Both the position numbers and the translations under genes were made by a program. A DNA stretch of 64,000 nucleotides from the NCBI GenBank assembly GCA_036244855.1, contig BQKZ01001874.1, positions 33,155 through 97,154 of the forward strand, in the 5' to 3' direction. Shown piece after piece: positions 13,001-28,200 of the stretch; position 1 is the stretch's first letter; every line of letters begins with the position of its first letter. The notes beneath the pieces were generated by a model. It was not told the DNA's origin. It was given only the letters and a program-made list of their open reading frames with translations, and made no database searches. Source of the DNA: Temnopleurus reevesii. Its lineage: Eukaryota > Echinodermata > Echinoidea > Temnopleuroida > Temnopleuridae.

Positions 13001-16000
13001 AATAGTTGCCGCAATTCCTATCTACCTTAACACATTTTGTTTGAGGGAAGTCACTTTTGGATTAGATTATTTTGCCAGATACTGTTTTGTAGTCAAGGTT
13101 TACTGTAGGGTTGCTCAGTTGAAAAGTTAAGGCAGGTTACCACCAATGATGTGTTGTTGAGGTACCCTTCATGAGTTATATAGTTGTATAAATTGACTTA
13201 GCGAAGTTAGTTTGAAACTTTGGTTCCTTGGTGTCAGAGCTCAAAGTATAAACATCTGAATGGAGAGTGATGCTATTGTGTGGAGGTGACATTTTGTGTT
13301 TGTTGTCATGTTGGAGTTACATGTTGCACAATGATTTACATGTTTAGCTTTGAACTTTACACATGTGCTTTGTATTATGAGCCATGGAAGGTAAGTAGAA
13401 TTAACCAATGTTTTTTTTTTGTCATAGAAATATTTTCTTTTTTTTCCAGGAAGATAGATTTATCATATACCTGATAAATAGCATACTTCTGCACTATTCT
13501 ATAAACAAAATGATTACTCTGTCAATTTCTCTGTTTACTTTTGATTTTAGAAGGGTCATGTGAATGAGGCTGAGGAAAATTGTTTAGAACCTGTAGGAAA
13601 ATCTTTTTTTTCTATTAAGTGTTACATAAAACAATTAGAATTACTTTACAATTAGAATTCATTTATCATAAAATAACAACCACATGCAAAGTATGTCTGA
13701 ATTTTACGCACTTTTCCACATAAATATTCCAGTTGACAAGTCTTAGCAATGATGGTAATTTTAATTCGTAGAGAGATCCGAAAACAATGAATTTTATGAT
13801 AAGAGTCGTCTGGCTTTGATCCAGCTAATGAGGCAATGAGGCTGTGTAGATCCTGAATCTAGGTAATGATAATATTGTTGTGATGAACCAATGCACCTCC
13901 CGCCTGCTCATGCAGTAAATTGGGCTTCCTCTCATTTGAAATCATCCATTAAAAGGATATAGGTTTGTTGCTTGCATGAATGAGTGTGTTGGGTTATTTC
14001 TTAACCTTTGAGAAGATTCAAGGCTAGAAATACTACTGTTTCAATGCATTGATTTTCTATTTAGATTGTTTGTCTGTGTTGTGTACACGTACCTTTATTT
14101 GATTGATTGTTATTTTGTATATTGAATGGAGACTTTTTGATTTAATGGGCAAAATAACAATGTTTACAAATTCATACTAAAGCACACTCAAATTTTCACA
14201 TTGTAGCTACATAAAATTACTGTAGAATGATATATCTTTGTAATCATGTGCAAGCAGAATTCTACACAAAACAATACATTTGTTATTATTAGTATTACAC
14301 GATGTCTATTTATAATATCCTTTGTTTTATTTGGTACATAGAATTAAAAACAAGAACATTCTCTTTTACTACATTCAGTGACTTTAGTAAGCAATTTCAA
14401 TCATTACCCAAATCTGAACTTTAATTATCAAAATAAATTTTACGAGTAATTTTGACATAGTTAAAATGAAAAATGATATTCATAAAAGTAGCTTGGCAAT
14501 TGATTAGATGTTATATGATGCTGTTAAATGCATAGCCAACAATGAGAATCAGACATTGTTCTTTATTTTATTTACATGATTGAGTAACTTGCCCTTTTCT
14601 AATTAGCACAGCATTGTTAAATTGGGCAGTAAAAATTATCATACATGATGTAATGTGCAAAAGTCTTCAAATCAGGAAAGAGTTGGGTATGTATAAACAG
14701 TGATCATGCTCTTTGAATGATTATCTCTTTGATTGTATGAAATATTTTTTCAGAGCCCCTCAAGTTCAATGAATGGCCAGCATTCATCTGTGTCATGGTT
14801 TGTTCCGATGTCTCCTCCTCTGTTTTACCAACAGCCCCAGGTTTATTACTTTTCAGATTTTATCAAAATACATGTATAGTCTTTTAGCTTCAGATATAAT
14901 TCATTCTAATTTTACTAAATATCCATCACAATTTGACACTCTCAAAATAATTTCCAATTACATATTCTTCATACTGTGAATATATCCAATCCTAATCGAG
15001 TAAGAATGCAAGGATTGGCAAATTGAAAATATTTGTCACTCTTACAGGGTACATACAGATATACAGCCAACTAATATTTTATTTTAATCTTTTTCTCATT
15101 CACCTCTATTTGCCTCTCCTTTCGACATTTAGTTTCATCTTGCCTTCTTTCTTTTTCTGCCAAACCTACTCCCCTACTTGATTACTTGTCCTTATTTCCC
15201 TGACTCTCTATTCATCATATGTATCTCTCCTTTCCTTTCTCATCCATTCCCTCTCTCATCCATTCTCTCTCTTTTATTCTTATTTTTTTCCTTCCTTTGT
15301 CACAACCATTCCTCTCTTTTATTCTTATTTTTTTCCTTCCTTTGTCACAACCATTCCTCTCTTTTTCTCCATCTTGTAGTCATTCTCATACTTCTATTTC
15401 CTATCCACTATCTTTTGTTTTTGTTCCGTTTATAAGCACATTGTGTCATATCAAAACATGGAATGATGTACACAGATGTATTCAATATCATATCTTTCAT
15501 CCTTACAGTTTTTTTTTTGTTTAATGGCTATTATTAACACAGTTGATATTTACCAGAAAATAGATGGAGGTTAGTTCTTCTAGAGGTATTTTACTTGAAT
15601 TACGCTTACTGCTTTGTTGGGTTGAGAAAAAAAAAGTAGATGTTATGTTCAAGAAACTGCCAGCATAAAATTAGTAGAGCCACTTCGAAGTATTTACAGG
15701 AAACTTCAAGCAGTTTAATGCTTGTTGTAAGGTCAGTATATTGAAAATAACAGGAAAATCTAGTCTCTTTGCAGACATTCACTTTCTGACCCTTTTTTTT
15801 TTAATTTGATTCTTTGTGCTCTCAAAGCAGACTATCACATCCTCAAAATGTAACAACGTAGTGGAAAAACTGAAAGTTTATTACTAGATTCATATGCCAT
15901 TCTATTCCACCCTACCCCCATGCAGGGGATGGAGAGATTATTTACTTGTATATTAACAAAAACTTGTATACAAGGGGTTTTCAAACTGGACATTTTTTAT

Positions 16001-19000
16001 TATTTTCCCCCGATATTTCCATGGGTTCACTCAGGGGAAAAATAGCAGGGGGGGGGGGGGGGGGGNGGGGGGGTGTTGGTTCAGAATTTATGGAAGCAAC
16101 AGATATGTTTTTCATAGTGAAGGATTTTTAACTTTTACTCTGAAATGATAATAATTTCTTTATTTTTATACATTGCAATTTTCGGTTTGTAGATTTATAA
16201 GTTATTATAGATGAGTTGATACTTAAGTGTATTTTCACTTTCTTTAAATTGCATGAGCATTCCTCATTTGCATGTTTTTTTCTTTTTTTTCCTTTACAAT
16301 ATCAAGCCTATTCATTTTGTGCGCTACTATGGGAGTAATAACATGTGCCTCGCTTTATATACTTTTGGTGTTGGCCGAAAATGATTGCTGATATATTGTT
16401 AAAGCATCTATGACCAGTGTTTGATATTGACACATTAGTATTTGATACATGAAGTTGTACGGTATGTATGGTGTTAGAATGGAAGACCAATGAAGGCTTT
16501 AATGGTCAGTCAACAGCTTTGTTGAGAGTTCCAATACTTATTAATGTTGATTCCTTCTAAAAAATATGTAGTATCATCATGTGTGCGTAGAGAAGAACAT
16601 AGCAAAATAGAAAGAAAAGAATACCTAATACATCAGTACATGTAATGATATATGAAGGTGATATGAAATATATTTATGAAAATTATGTAGAATACAGGAG
16701 TGCTGATAATCGCCATCACGTCTTCTTGTCACCGTAGCCCCATTTGTATCCTTGTAACTCAAAATAGTGGAAAAATTAGAAATGAAATCAAATCTTATTT
16801 TATTTTGAAACAGGAAATCACATCACAGATGCATTAAATGCATTCAGAAATAAAGGTAGAGACATAGTAGTATTACAGGTGCTTCTCCTGTATGAGAGTA
16901 CATTTTCAGAATAATTTATGCAGATGGATATAATTACATAACACAATTGAAAAAAAATGCATAGATTTTAGATGTGCAGGCCTCATCTTCCAGAATGCCT
17001 TGTAAGACTGGGGTCACTTTAAGGCTGCTGATTTACAGTAATGTAGACATTCTCCCTCTCCAGACATGATTATGTACTCCATAACATGATTTAACATTTA
17101 GTTTGCATCTCTCCTGGGGGCTGGCATTTAGGGAGTTGTTGCTTCAGCACACCTTCTTCATGTACATTGTTTAGGCTATGCAGTGAAGTGACAGATTGGG
17201 AGGGGGACATCCTGTGCAAATGAAATGACAAGAGCTTAATCTTCTCATTTTGAAATAGAAATTATAGATTCGTTTCAATCAATTGTGAAATCCTTTTTCA
17301 GTATGAGATAAAGAATGTAGATGGAAACGCCTTTTTGATGAAAAATATATTTAATGCTTTGTTGCTTTTAATCTTTCCAGAATTGTACTACTGTGGTCTA
17401 GATATTCTAATTCTATTTGACTTGTTTTACATGTAAAGTAAAGCTATTTTAATTGGTACATTTTAACATATTTATCATAGTAATGTCATGATCTTAACTA
17501 ATTTTAACATTAATCAATATATGATATCAAGGAGTTCCCATTAAACACCTCTTTATGCCTCCATGACCATAAAATGATGCCAGAGGCATTATGTGTTTGG
17601 GTTGTCTGTCCATCTGTCTGTCCGTCTGAAACTTGATACCATGACATCTTCAGAATCGTTAATTTGATATTTACATATAATACGATAACTTGGCAACAAT
17701 CAAACATAATTCTATCAAACCAGACTTAAGTATGTACAAGCATGAGAGTATAAATTGATTATATTTTTAATTCAAGAGTTTAAAGGTCAAAAGAGTATTT
17801 CTGATCATGTGGAGTAAGGGAGAATATATTTCTAATTGCATGATGGCAAAGGCCTAAATTTTGACCATCCACTGTCTAGCATTTGTCTAGTTTCCATTCC
17901 AGAGTGTATTGTTTTCTTTCAGGCAAGCCATTTTGTATCATGTAAATACTTATGTTTATTCCCAGAATACAAATTATTTGCAGATGAATACTAGATTGTA
18001 TTATTTTGATAGACAGTATGCAGCATCATGTGCCAAACATTAGTAGTTTAGTAATTTGAAATGTTGAAAAGTTATGTTCAAGCTCTCTTGTTGGTAGAAA
18101 TCTCCCTTTTCAGAATAGATTATTTGGACTTTGCTCAAAATGTATTTTTTAAAATTCAAATTCAACTTTTATTTCCACATTGAAATAATTACAAATGTAA
18201 GAAAAAACTATAACAAATAAGACTCATGAATATTCTCTCTTTTTCTTGTAGTTTGTCCAGCAGGCAGGAAGTTTCACACAGTTTTCCCAAGGCCAAGCCT
18301 ATCAGCAACCTGTCAGCCAGGGACAACACCCACAACAATCCTTACAGCAGCCACTACAACCACCTTTGCAGCAACAGTTGCAGCAACCACCACAAGTTGC
18401 TAGCACTCCTCAGAGGACAATATCTGATCAGCATGCTCCACTCAAGAGAACTGTGTCTGGTGGCAGCCAACATCAGCAACCACTATCCCAGCCACAAGCA
18501 ACTCAACAGCAACCATTACAACAGCAACAGATGCCACCACCATCATCAGTTCCACAGCAGAATGTGACTGTTACTAAAACAACCTCTGTACTGCAGCAGA
18601 GCATTCCTGCTATTCAACAGGTATTATTCAAATATATATTTTTCTAGCTTAATTAAATTATGCAATTTTCATCCATTATCATAAGAAGGGGTTCCTCGTC
18701 AAGAAATATACATTCTGGTTAAAAGTTTTGCTTCATAACTCTTTCTTTGTGTCTATGAAACATGTTTATATTAATATTTCCAAAATTGTGTTAGGTATCG
18801 CTATTATACTATATTGATTTTTATGGTCTTGAACTAAAAATGAGAAAAAGTAATTTTGTCCACATTTACCATTGTACCTCGGTTTTAAGCTGACAAAGGC
18901 AGAACTTTATGGAAACCTTACACCTATCTCTGCTACTGTTTAAATTCTGAACATAGAATAAGATCTGCTAGTAACTGCTTTCATAGTAAATATGAAATCA

Positions 19001-22000
19001 TTTCTGATGTACTTTTTTAATGCCTCAGCCACAATACTCAGAAAGCGACCTTTAGATTATATAGATACTCAACATAGGGATATTAATAATATGTTGGATG
19101 ATCCAATTTTTATATCTGATTGGAAAACCTGGCGGAGTTTCGTTGATTCATTCTTTGGGGCTTCTGATCTGTAGTGAAATGTGTATTATTCACACCTTGA
19201 TTGAAATGGAGTTTTTATTTCATTCTGTGTTTTCCCCCAAGTCTGGTCAGCCTGCTCATGCCACACAAGTAAACCAACCTAATGCGCAACCAAATCAACA
19301 GATACAAGAGCAACCCCAGCCGCCACAACAGCAGCAACAACAACCACTTCAACAAGTAAGCAGGTTTTCTTTTATTCCATTAGATTTGGTATTGTATGGT
19401 CAATTCTTTAACCTAACTTGAAAATGAGATTGAAATCTTGACTCAATATGAAATGGAATTCTGAGAAGAAATTATACATTCTTGGCACCGACAATAAGCG
19501 ATATGAAATGATATATTACGATATGCAATGATATATTACGATATCATTGACATTAACCGTCCAATGGAGCTGGGAAAGTGACTTCAACTTTGATTAACAA
19601 ATGCACATGCAAAGTCTATAATTTCAGATTATTACTCATTTTTCTTCCTTTATTGTCATCGTAGTTACTTTGTGATCTATAAAGAAACACACCATGGTGT
19701 AATGATAGGCATTTTAGGAAATATATAAAATAAAGTGTAAAAAAACAATGATTTTTCTATCTTAATCTGGCAAAAATAAACACATGTGCACGAATGCCCA
19801 TAACAGGAATTGGTATCCCAACTCACATAAATAGTTTGCGATGAAAACTGCATAGCACCATCTGCAGTTCTCAATTTTCATGAATATTCTGTGGAGAGAA
19901 TTATTGGGTAAATAAAACATTTTAATCTTGTTACATCACCTTTCTTCCACTTTATTTATTTATCTGAGGCATAGTTTCAACATGAGGACAGGATATTTAA
20001 CATTCATTTACTGTTGTTGAAAATGTTGGTGCTTATTATTTATGTACATTTCCTTTTTGTTCAATTCCTTAATTCTTTACAGCCACATCACATTCCCAGC
20101 CAGCCTGGCACGACCCTTGGTCAGCCCCACATGCAGCCCACGGCGTCAACTGTATCAATAGCAGCATCATCAGCAGCAGCCGTTGCAACCGCAGTACCAG
20201 TCTCGCTGCAGCCTCAACCCCAAGGTTCTGCTACAAACTTGGCAAACGCTTCCCTCACTACAGGTGCTGTGCCAGCAGGAACCCATGCAGTGCAACAGCT
20301 TGTACAGGAGAGCAGACCACAAGCTATAGATGCTAACAAGGTATGTTCATGATATACATGTCTCATTTTCTTGCTCTTTTTACTTTCTATCTTATTGGGT
20401 AAAAGTTTGGTAAATTTTCTTATGAGTTCCAATTTTTTTTTTTTATTCTGTCAATTTATTCGAACCAATTTTGTGAATCTGAATTGGAAGGACACTAACA
20501 AGCAAAAATGGTATTCCAATGAACATGCATTTCTAAAAAAATTTAGGTGAGGCTTACAATGTCATCATGTATTTTACTTGAGGAAAAGCTTGTATATTAT
20601 AATGTGCCTTGATGATTCAACCAATCCTTGACTTGTGTCGTTGGCTTTAGCTTTACATCTTTCTATGGTAATAGTGTCTGGCATATATGCACTATTCAGT
20701 CTTTATTTCTATCCATCTCTTTCTCTCCTATTTGATCTCAATCTCCATTGAGCTGCATCACAGTTATGTACTTGTCTTCCTTCCTGCCTCACAGTGTTTC
20801 TCTGTCCACGTCACCCCTTCCTATAGAATGCCCTATCTCCTAGCTGAACTATGTCTCAGACGGGATGACTATTCACCTATCTAGTCCCTCCCATGGGTAC
20901 ATCATTGTCCTGGCTCTATTTTTAGAGATTGAGTTTGTAGCCTGTGTGTTGTTTGTCAGCGTAACCCATTGCCATGGGATTTATCACATCCAGGCATCAA
21001 CCTCTTTGTGTATTATTAGTTCAGGAGATAGTCATATTGCTGGCCTCCTATGTTGGGCTTTATCTGATCGTTGCATAAATTTTGAGCTTTCTCACATTTT
21101 ACAATTTCCTTTGTGAGATCTTTCACATCAGTGTTATCCACTGCTTATTGTTTAGAAAGTAACACATCATATTCCATCCTTTTTGAGCATATATATACTA
21201 ATTCGATTGTAGGGAAAATAGAAATAAACTGTTGCACAAAGGATTTATTAGTCCTGTGAAATATGTGGACTTATTCATTGAGTCAAGAACAAAATTCACA
21301 TTATTTGAAGAAGAAAATCAAGGTCTTTCAAGGATACGTTCAAGTACAGCCATAAATTGACCGCATGATATTTAGTAGCCTTCGAGTTAGAGGAGGCAAG
21401 CAGATTGCATTTAAAGTGTCAAAGATTTTTCCACTGCATATTATTTTCACCAAAATATCTTTCCTATAAGAGTCTAAATTAAATTCTTATAGGAAAGATA
21501 TTTTGGTGAAAACAATAGCGGTGGAAAAGTCAGATTAAACTGTAATTTAACTTTGTAGCATTCACGTCATCATGTTAGACACAGCTGAAATCGACGGTGT
21601 GATAAGTAAAAGATAGGAAGTTCCTTTGCTTGTATGATTAGTTCATGTGAAGGAGATAGAGAATTTGCTTTGTAATGTGTACTTGATAACAATGTACTGT
21701 AGTTGGTTAATAACCATTAGCATTGTTTATTAAAATTTTGTTTGGGGGAGGAGGCTTTGGTGGTCTTGCATCTTCCACAGGATTGAGCACATATGCATCT
21801 CATAATGCATTGAGACTGTACTTGTATGATCAAGGATGACAGTTAGTATCAATGATTCCTCTGAAAGAATTAACTTGGATGAGAATGCAGGAAATCATGA
21901 AAATCAACAGGGAATATTGTTTGTTGAATGCCCTTCCTTTTAAAGTTTGAACTGTTTTGTGACCTGTAAGATATGCGATGTATAAAACATGATTGTGCCA

Positions 22001-22169
22001 TGAACTTTCAGAATGATCTTGGAGAAAGACATGGGGGAACATGAGCCATAGAAAACAGAGGCCCTCTTACATAGCCTTAATTTGATGTGACATCACATTG
22101 ATTTTTTTCCTTCTAAGCCAGGATCTTTCAGTGAAATATGAAAGGTAGATCACATTACAGGATATGTAT

Positions 22170-22223
<54 letters not shown>

Positions 22224-25200
22224 CACATTGATAGAGGAGGACTAGTAATGTTCATGGAAAGTTCCATCACGAGGAGAGTAGATTTAGGATAGGAAGATCA
22301 GGCAGGAAACAGTGAATCAGTATAATGTGACAGTCCAACCAACTCTCTTCAACCATTCATCCCCAGGATATATTCCTTGTTATTCCCTCCCCCTCTCTCT
22401 TTATCCTGCAGACACTGCTTGAAGGCATTATCCTCCCAACCAATAACCCAATAAGTATTTCAAGATACCGATCTTTGCACTTAATGGAATGATTTCCCTG
22501 AAAAGAGTCTGTAAATGCAAAACCTCTCTCCTTAATTGATTTAAGCTTGTGTTCGAGAGGGGTTACAACAAGATGTCTTTTGATATCGAATATGAATGTT
22601 TGATATAGTATTTTAATTCAAATGAATTAGGATTATCCATATTCCAACACTTGAAGATCTTTTTTTTCAATGTATTCAGAAAGCATTTTCTATTTATCGT
22701 ATTGAGGTAAATCTATTTAGGAAAGAAAGATTTATTCTTGCTTTCCTTCAAAAATTTAAGTTGCAAAGGATTTTGTGTGCATTGTCCTCAGATGTTTTGA
22801 TATTTGGAAAATCTGAGCGATGTTGTGTTTGAAACTTTCCAATTGCTTCATGAATTCATATAGCTACCAACTGCATGTTACATTTTTGTTTACTTGGAGA
22901 ATTAGGATAGGAAATCAAAGCAATTTCTTTTTCAAACAAAAATTATGAGCATGCTTCTTTTATGTCATACAGCACCTTGCTAGCATCCCGACCGCAGCCA
23001 GTGAAGTAAATATTATTACCCACAAACGTTGCATGTGTTGTGTTCTGTCAGCCAGAGATAAGCTATTCTTTACCAGCTTGCCAAGTTGAATGTGAGCCTT
23101 ACTTACACACGGGTGGGCCGTGATGTCTGAAAGTTAATGCTCATGAATGTTGTGTGTGTTAAGTTGAATTATGAAGATAATCTGACCAGAACTAGATCTG
23201 TAGCATGTGCTAGCTGATGACTGTATGACTTTGCCTTGACCTTGCTGCATCATCAAGATAAAGGTAAAAAAACAGAAGGAAAATAGTTGAAATGTGTCTC
23301 TCCCTCTCCTCACCAAGAGCTTCAATTAAAAGTAGAAATGATAGCTGAATAGATGAATAAATGGATAAACAGATTAGTAGATATTTAAATGAATAATGCT
23401 GTAATTACCCATCAAGATTAGCAGAAGGAAATTCAGGGTGAAATTCATGTCTGAAAGTGATGTGAGCGTAATAGGATCCACATTTGAACTCATTTCCCCC
23501 TCCATTAATGAATAGCAGAGGATCGTACAAATGTCTTTGAGGTCAAACAAACATAAATTATAAGTTGTGTATGGGGGAAGAGTAATGAAGAGTGTGAGAA
23601 TTAGTAAAAAGTCAGTTATGACTCATTTATAACCAGAGATTAAAGTTAACAAAATAATGCTAACTATCACAATATTCATTTGTTTTTAATCAATTACTAG
23701 TACCATAAAAAGAAATTAATGTATAGTAATATTGATACTTTTTAATGACTCTCGTATTTTCTTATGAAATACTTGAACAAAGTATATTCTTTATAAATAT
23801 AAACCAAACAATAATTGCAAATATTTAATCAGATCTTCATTTTTTTAGTTGTTATAAAGGTAAAGTACGGTATATGGACTTAATTTGTTTCATTTTTTGT
23901 GTATCTGAAGGAAACTCTTAATATCTTGGAATCTCTAAAGTATGTACAGTCAATTGATTTGTATGTCTCTCCTCCAACAATTTGATATGTCGCAATTAAA
24001 CATTTAGAATTGACTTCCTGCCATTAATCACTAACTTACTGTTATCTGTCTCATCAGAAAACATGATCAATTTATTACCCAGAGCGGGTATGGAGCATGG
24101 CAGCTAAGGTCATGAGCGGGACTAAAGATAAAAATAAGTGTAAGCTTAATGTAAATTAGAATAAGCACTTTACCCTACAATACCTTAATGTAGGAACTAC
24201 TTTAGGCTCTTACTTTTCAGTTTAAGTACAGGAGTAAACACTTAAAATGTAAGCATGATATAGAGAAAAAGAATGACAGAGCTAGGAAGGTCATGGACAT
24301 GTTTGTGTATGGGATTATATTGGATGGTGCATATCCTATACACAACAGCCTTGCTAAAGTAGTTGTAATGATGCATGACATTATTGAATTACTGGTGTAT
24401 TGATGCATGCCATTTTAATTTCCTTAGCTCACTGCTCGTCCATTAGGACTGACTGTGCCCAGAAATCCATGACTCCAAGTATTGTCTAGTGTAGTTCTAC
24501 GCGTTCACAACAAAGAATCCTAGTCATTCAATAAAAGGCTGTGTCCGTCCAAGAAAGCAAGCAATTTCAGTCTCTCCATGAGACCCTTTTCATTCACGAG
24601 AAGGAATTTCTGATGTTATAGAAAATGGGTTGTCTCCAACATAAATAATGTTTCAGGGTTTTTTTTATGTAAGGAAGCTGATGAAATGAATGCAGAAATG
24701 TGGGATTGGGAAAATGGATTTTTGGAATGCTGCTAATATGACCTTGTGATGATACACAATCTGTTAATTGATTTTCAGTTTCAATCAATTATGATTTGTT
24801 TTACAGCACATGTCATACATGTACTCGAGAACGGTTTTAATATCGATCAAAATCAATACATGATATAACATGCACATGAGTTATTTAGTGCTTTATATTG
24901 AGTTGACACTGTGCTGGATCTCTCTTTGACAGATATAAATTACACAATGTATTTGCTAAATGAATTCATAGAATCGGGTATATTGCTTTTTATGAGGAAT
25001 ACTTTCATACAATGAATAATGAAATAAAGGTCCCCAAATTTATTTTCCTCTCCTTTAGTGTGCCTTAGGATAATATTGTGATATAGATAGAAATGGAATG
25101 CTGCCAAGTTTGACAACGCATTTCTATGAAGTAAACATTGATTTAAAAATGCTGGTACCAAATCGGTTGATAACGTGTGGTTGTATTCTTATTTTCTTTT

Positions 25201-28200
25201 TCTTTTTTTATTTCTGATAATTTGCAAGAAAGTATTATAAATTGGATAGATGTTGGGTAAATTAACATTGTTGGTTTATTTTTATGCCTCCGCCACCGTA
25301 AGGTGGTGCCGGAGGCATTATTATTTAATAAGACCAAAACGTGTAATTTATCCAATACATGTAGCTTGGATGTTAACTGTGCATAGCTCTCTTTAGCCAC
25401 TCAGATTTTGCTATATTGTACTTTGTAGTCTTGATTTTAATCGTTTTTAAGCTGATATAAAATATGCAATGTTTCTCTTTTGCTATCCTTCAAAATATTC
25501 AAATTACAATCAATAATAATCAAATGCCTTTCATGTGATTCTTGATTTTTCTTGATTTAAATATTTTCACATGTCCTGTGAAAGAGTAATATTTCCTTTG
25601 AATTTTAAGTGTGAAATATGAAATGTCTAGTACACCAACCCAGCTTAGATTATAATACATGCAACTCCCACGTTACATTATGAGTGAGTTCATTTCAATA
25701 CCTGACTTATTAGCATGACGTATGGAGAGGCCACTATGAAGGTGCAATATCTAACTTGTACTCAATTCATTGTAAAATTTACAATAGGCATCTTGAACAA
25801 ATAAACCGAAACAAATTAGGCATAGCATGAATTCCTGACATATTCCACAACTTGAATCTGACATTTATGATATTTGCTCAATTATAATTTATACACCCGC
25901 CTGTGTTAATTTGGCTGATTTCCTTAACAACACTTTCATCTGCAAAATAGGAAGTGTAAATTAGCGCAAGTTTTGTTTTGCTTTCTTGCACTAATTGACT
26001 CTGATCTGTTTGTGAAAGGTTCAAATACCATTGAATCTGATTCATTACACTGATAGTGTTACTTATATTTTAGACTTTTTTTATTCTAAGACTTTTCAGT
26101 AATTATCTCTAGATATTTTTACCTCCTTGTTTTTCCTGTCAACATTAATCATGTGAATGAAGAATGATTCCTAGCACATAAAAATACATATTAATATGAA
26201 CTTCCAGCCAATATCCAAAACTAAAACATCTAATTATTTGCAGGTTTCCTTCTTTGGTCTATTAAAGTCGTGCCATTGCAATCATCTTGAGCCCTATCAT
26301 GTCATTCATGATAATATTTCTTTGCGGATGAAGGTTTACGTTGATTTTTTAAAATCTGATTTTTGGAAAGTTTACATTCACATACCTTGGTCCTTCCTAT
26401 CTACATGTATGGAGTTATTCCAAGTTCCTATCCACCATGTATTTAGCTAAAACAGGTATAGTAAATGTTTAGAGTAAAGGGTCTACCTCACCAAATTTCA
26501 AGGGATTCTCATATGTTGTGTTATTAACCAAAAATATACACCTTACGTGTAAAGATACTGACCAATATAGTGCCCTGAAAGGCTCCTTTTTCAATGACAT
26601 TCCTGTCAGGTACATGCAGCTCACGTAGGCAGCATGATGTAAGGAATTCCCTGCTAAAGGAAGTTTATGTCATGTCTTTGATTGAGCATATTTTATACGT
26701 TGCCTAATTTGTTCATATGACCCACACCAATAGATTTCTCCATAAGAATGTTATGTATGTCATTCCTTTAGATTGGTTTTCTTAAAACCAATTGCGCATA
26801 ATTGGATGAAAACTAGTAAAAAGAAGATAAACCATGTGTTTATAACAAAAATCATTGGTAACAGCCAAAGTGTGGAATATACAACATCTTATTTTTTGGA
26901 CAGCTCAGAAAGTAGTCCTGTTCCATCTTAAAACCTATAAAGTCTGGGCCCATTACATTTTTATCAACAAAAATTATATGTATTCTAAAGCCAAAATATA
27001 TTCAATAATCTGTTGTTTCTGGTTTGCATAGCTCTTTTACTCAAGTTTTGATTAATCGTCCATTCTAGAACTTCATGAATTTGGAGTATATGACACATTA
27101 AAAAGAAAGAAAATTGCTCAATTATTTGTCTCCTATTCTCTGTTTTTTTAAAACAGTTTGTTGCTGAAGGCCCTGCATGGAATTCACCTGCTCTTGAGAG
27201 GAAAGAAGTTGGGAATGCTGATGCAACCACCACAGGTCCAGCTGGCACAGGAGAAGAAAGGTAAGTCTAACAAAGTTCATTTTTCTAAAGTAACCCAGAA
27301 AATGACTAGGTTTCTCTCTCTTCCATGCTACTTGCCCATTTTAATCCATCTTGATAATCATCATGTATGAGATGTTTTTGTGTTTTTCATATGAATTCAT
27401 GTTACTAAATCTAAGTTTGTGTTGGTCTGTGTTTATTGCAGTGGAGCTGAAGGAAGCCAGAATGTTGAGAAAAGAAGGGAAAAGAAGAAACATAGCAAGA
27501 CGAGCAAGAAGAGGCCAAAGCTGAGCATCATATCTGTAGATGAAGATCAAGTCATTGAATGTTCATTGGAGACACACAGAGGAGACACTATTGTCTTCAA
27601 GTTTAGTGAAGATGATCAGCTTGATGGCATTGTCTCCAACCTGGTAAAAATTAACTTCATTTCACACTTAAAACATATAATGATATAAAATAATAATAAT
27701 ATTTTTAAACTTGCAATACATGGGATTAATGACAAACAAAAGCTGAAAATTCTACTTCATTTATAAGAAAATCAACATTTTCTGAATCCTCATCCAGTTT
27801 AAAAGTAATACCAGATGATATTCCTGTATTATGGAATGTCATAACAAGAGATAGAAACATGTGATCTTGGGCTGTTAAAAAAATATTGTTAGACCTTGAA
27901 TAAGATACTTTGATAGTATGTGTAGAAGTGTATTCTTGTACCACTTGATATGCAATAAGAGTACCAGTAGGTTGATAGTGAATAAGACAGCTGATAATTG
28001 TCATTTGATGCCCTAGTAATGTCGATATTTGTTTTGGCAAAAGTGTAATGTCTCAATGACAAGCTATTCTATCATATGTAGACTTCACATTTTGTTGTAT
28101 GGAGATCTGTTCTTTACACATTGGTCTATCCAAGTTTGTTTAGAAATTTATAATAACTGGGTTTTCCAATGATAAATTAAATGCAATAGAAAACCCTATG

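Larger units (their letters stand above)
14841..18251. other. WNK intron with pyrimidine minisatellite, poly-G run and repeat copy
   Basis: Contains a pyrimidine-rich 45-bp tandem repeat (15260-15369), a poly-G run with an unresolved base (16050-16072) and copy 2 of the hairpin repeat (17556-17890). No coding signal. Confidence 0.7.
20341..27156. other. Largest WNK intron in window
   Basis: 6.8 kb of AT-rich DNA. Recognisable items: a perfect 28-bp-arm hairpin (21444-21512), a GA microsatellite (22170-22222) and a hairpin-repeat fragment (25284-25318). One possible 33-bp phase-0 exon at 22973-23005 was considered and not accepted. Confidence 0.7.

Noticed and set aside
15178..15524. Phe/Leu/Ser-rich frames resembling membrane proteins
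   Set aside because: They come from a pyrimidine-rich 45-bp tandem repeat in a WNK intron; WNK exons on both sides fit without them.
22973..23005. Possible 33-bp WNK microexon (HLASIPTAASE) between CATACAG and GAA/gtaaat
   Set aside because: The splice sites and phase 0-0 fit, but a stop-free 33-bp stretch in the right phase is easily found by chance in a 6.8-kb intron, and no conserved residues support it.
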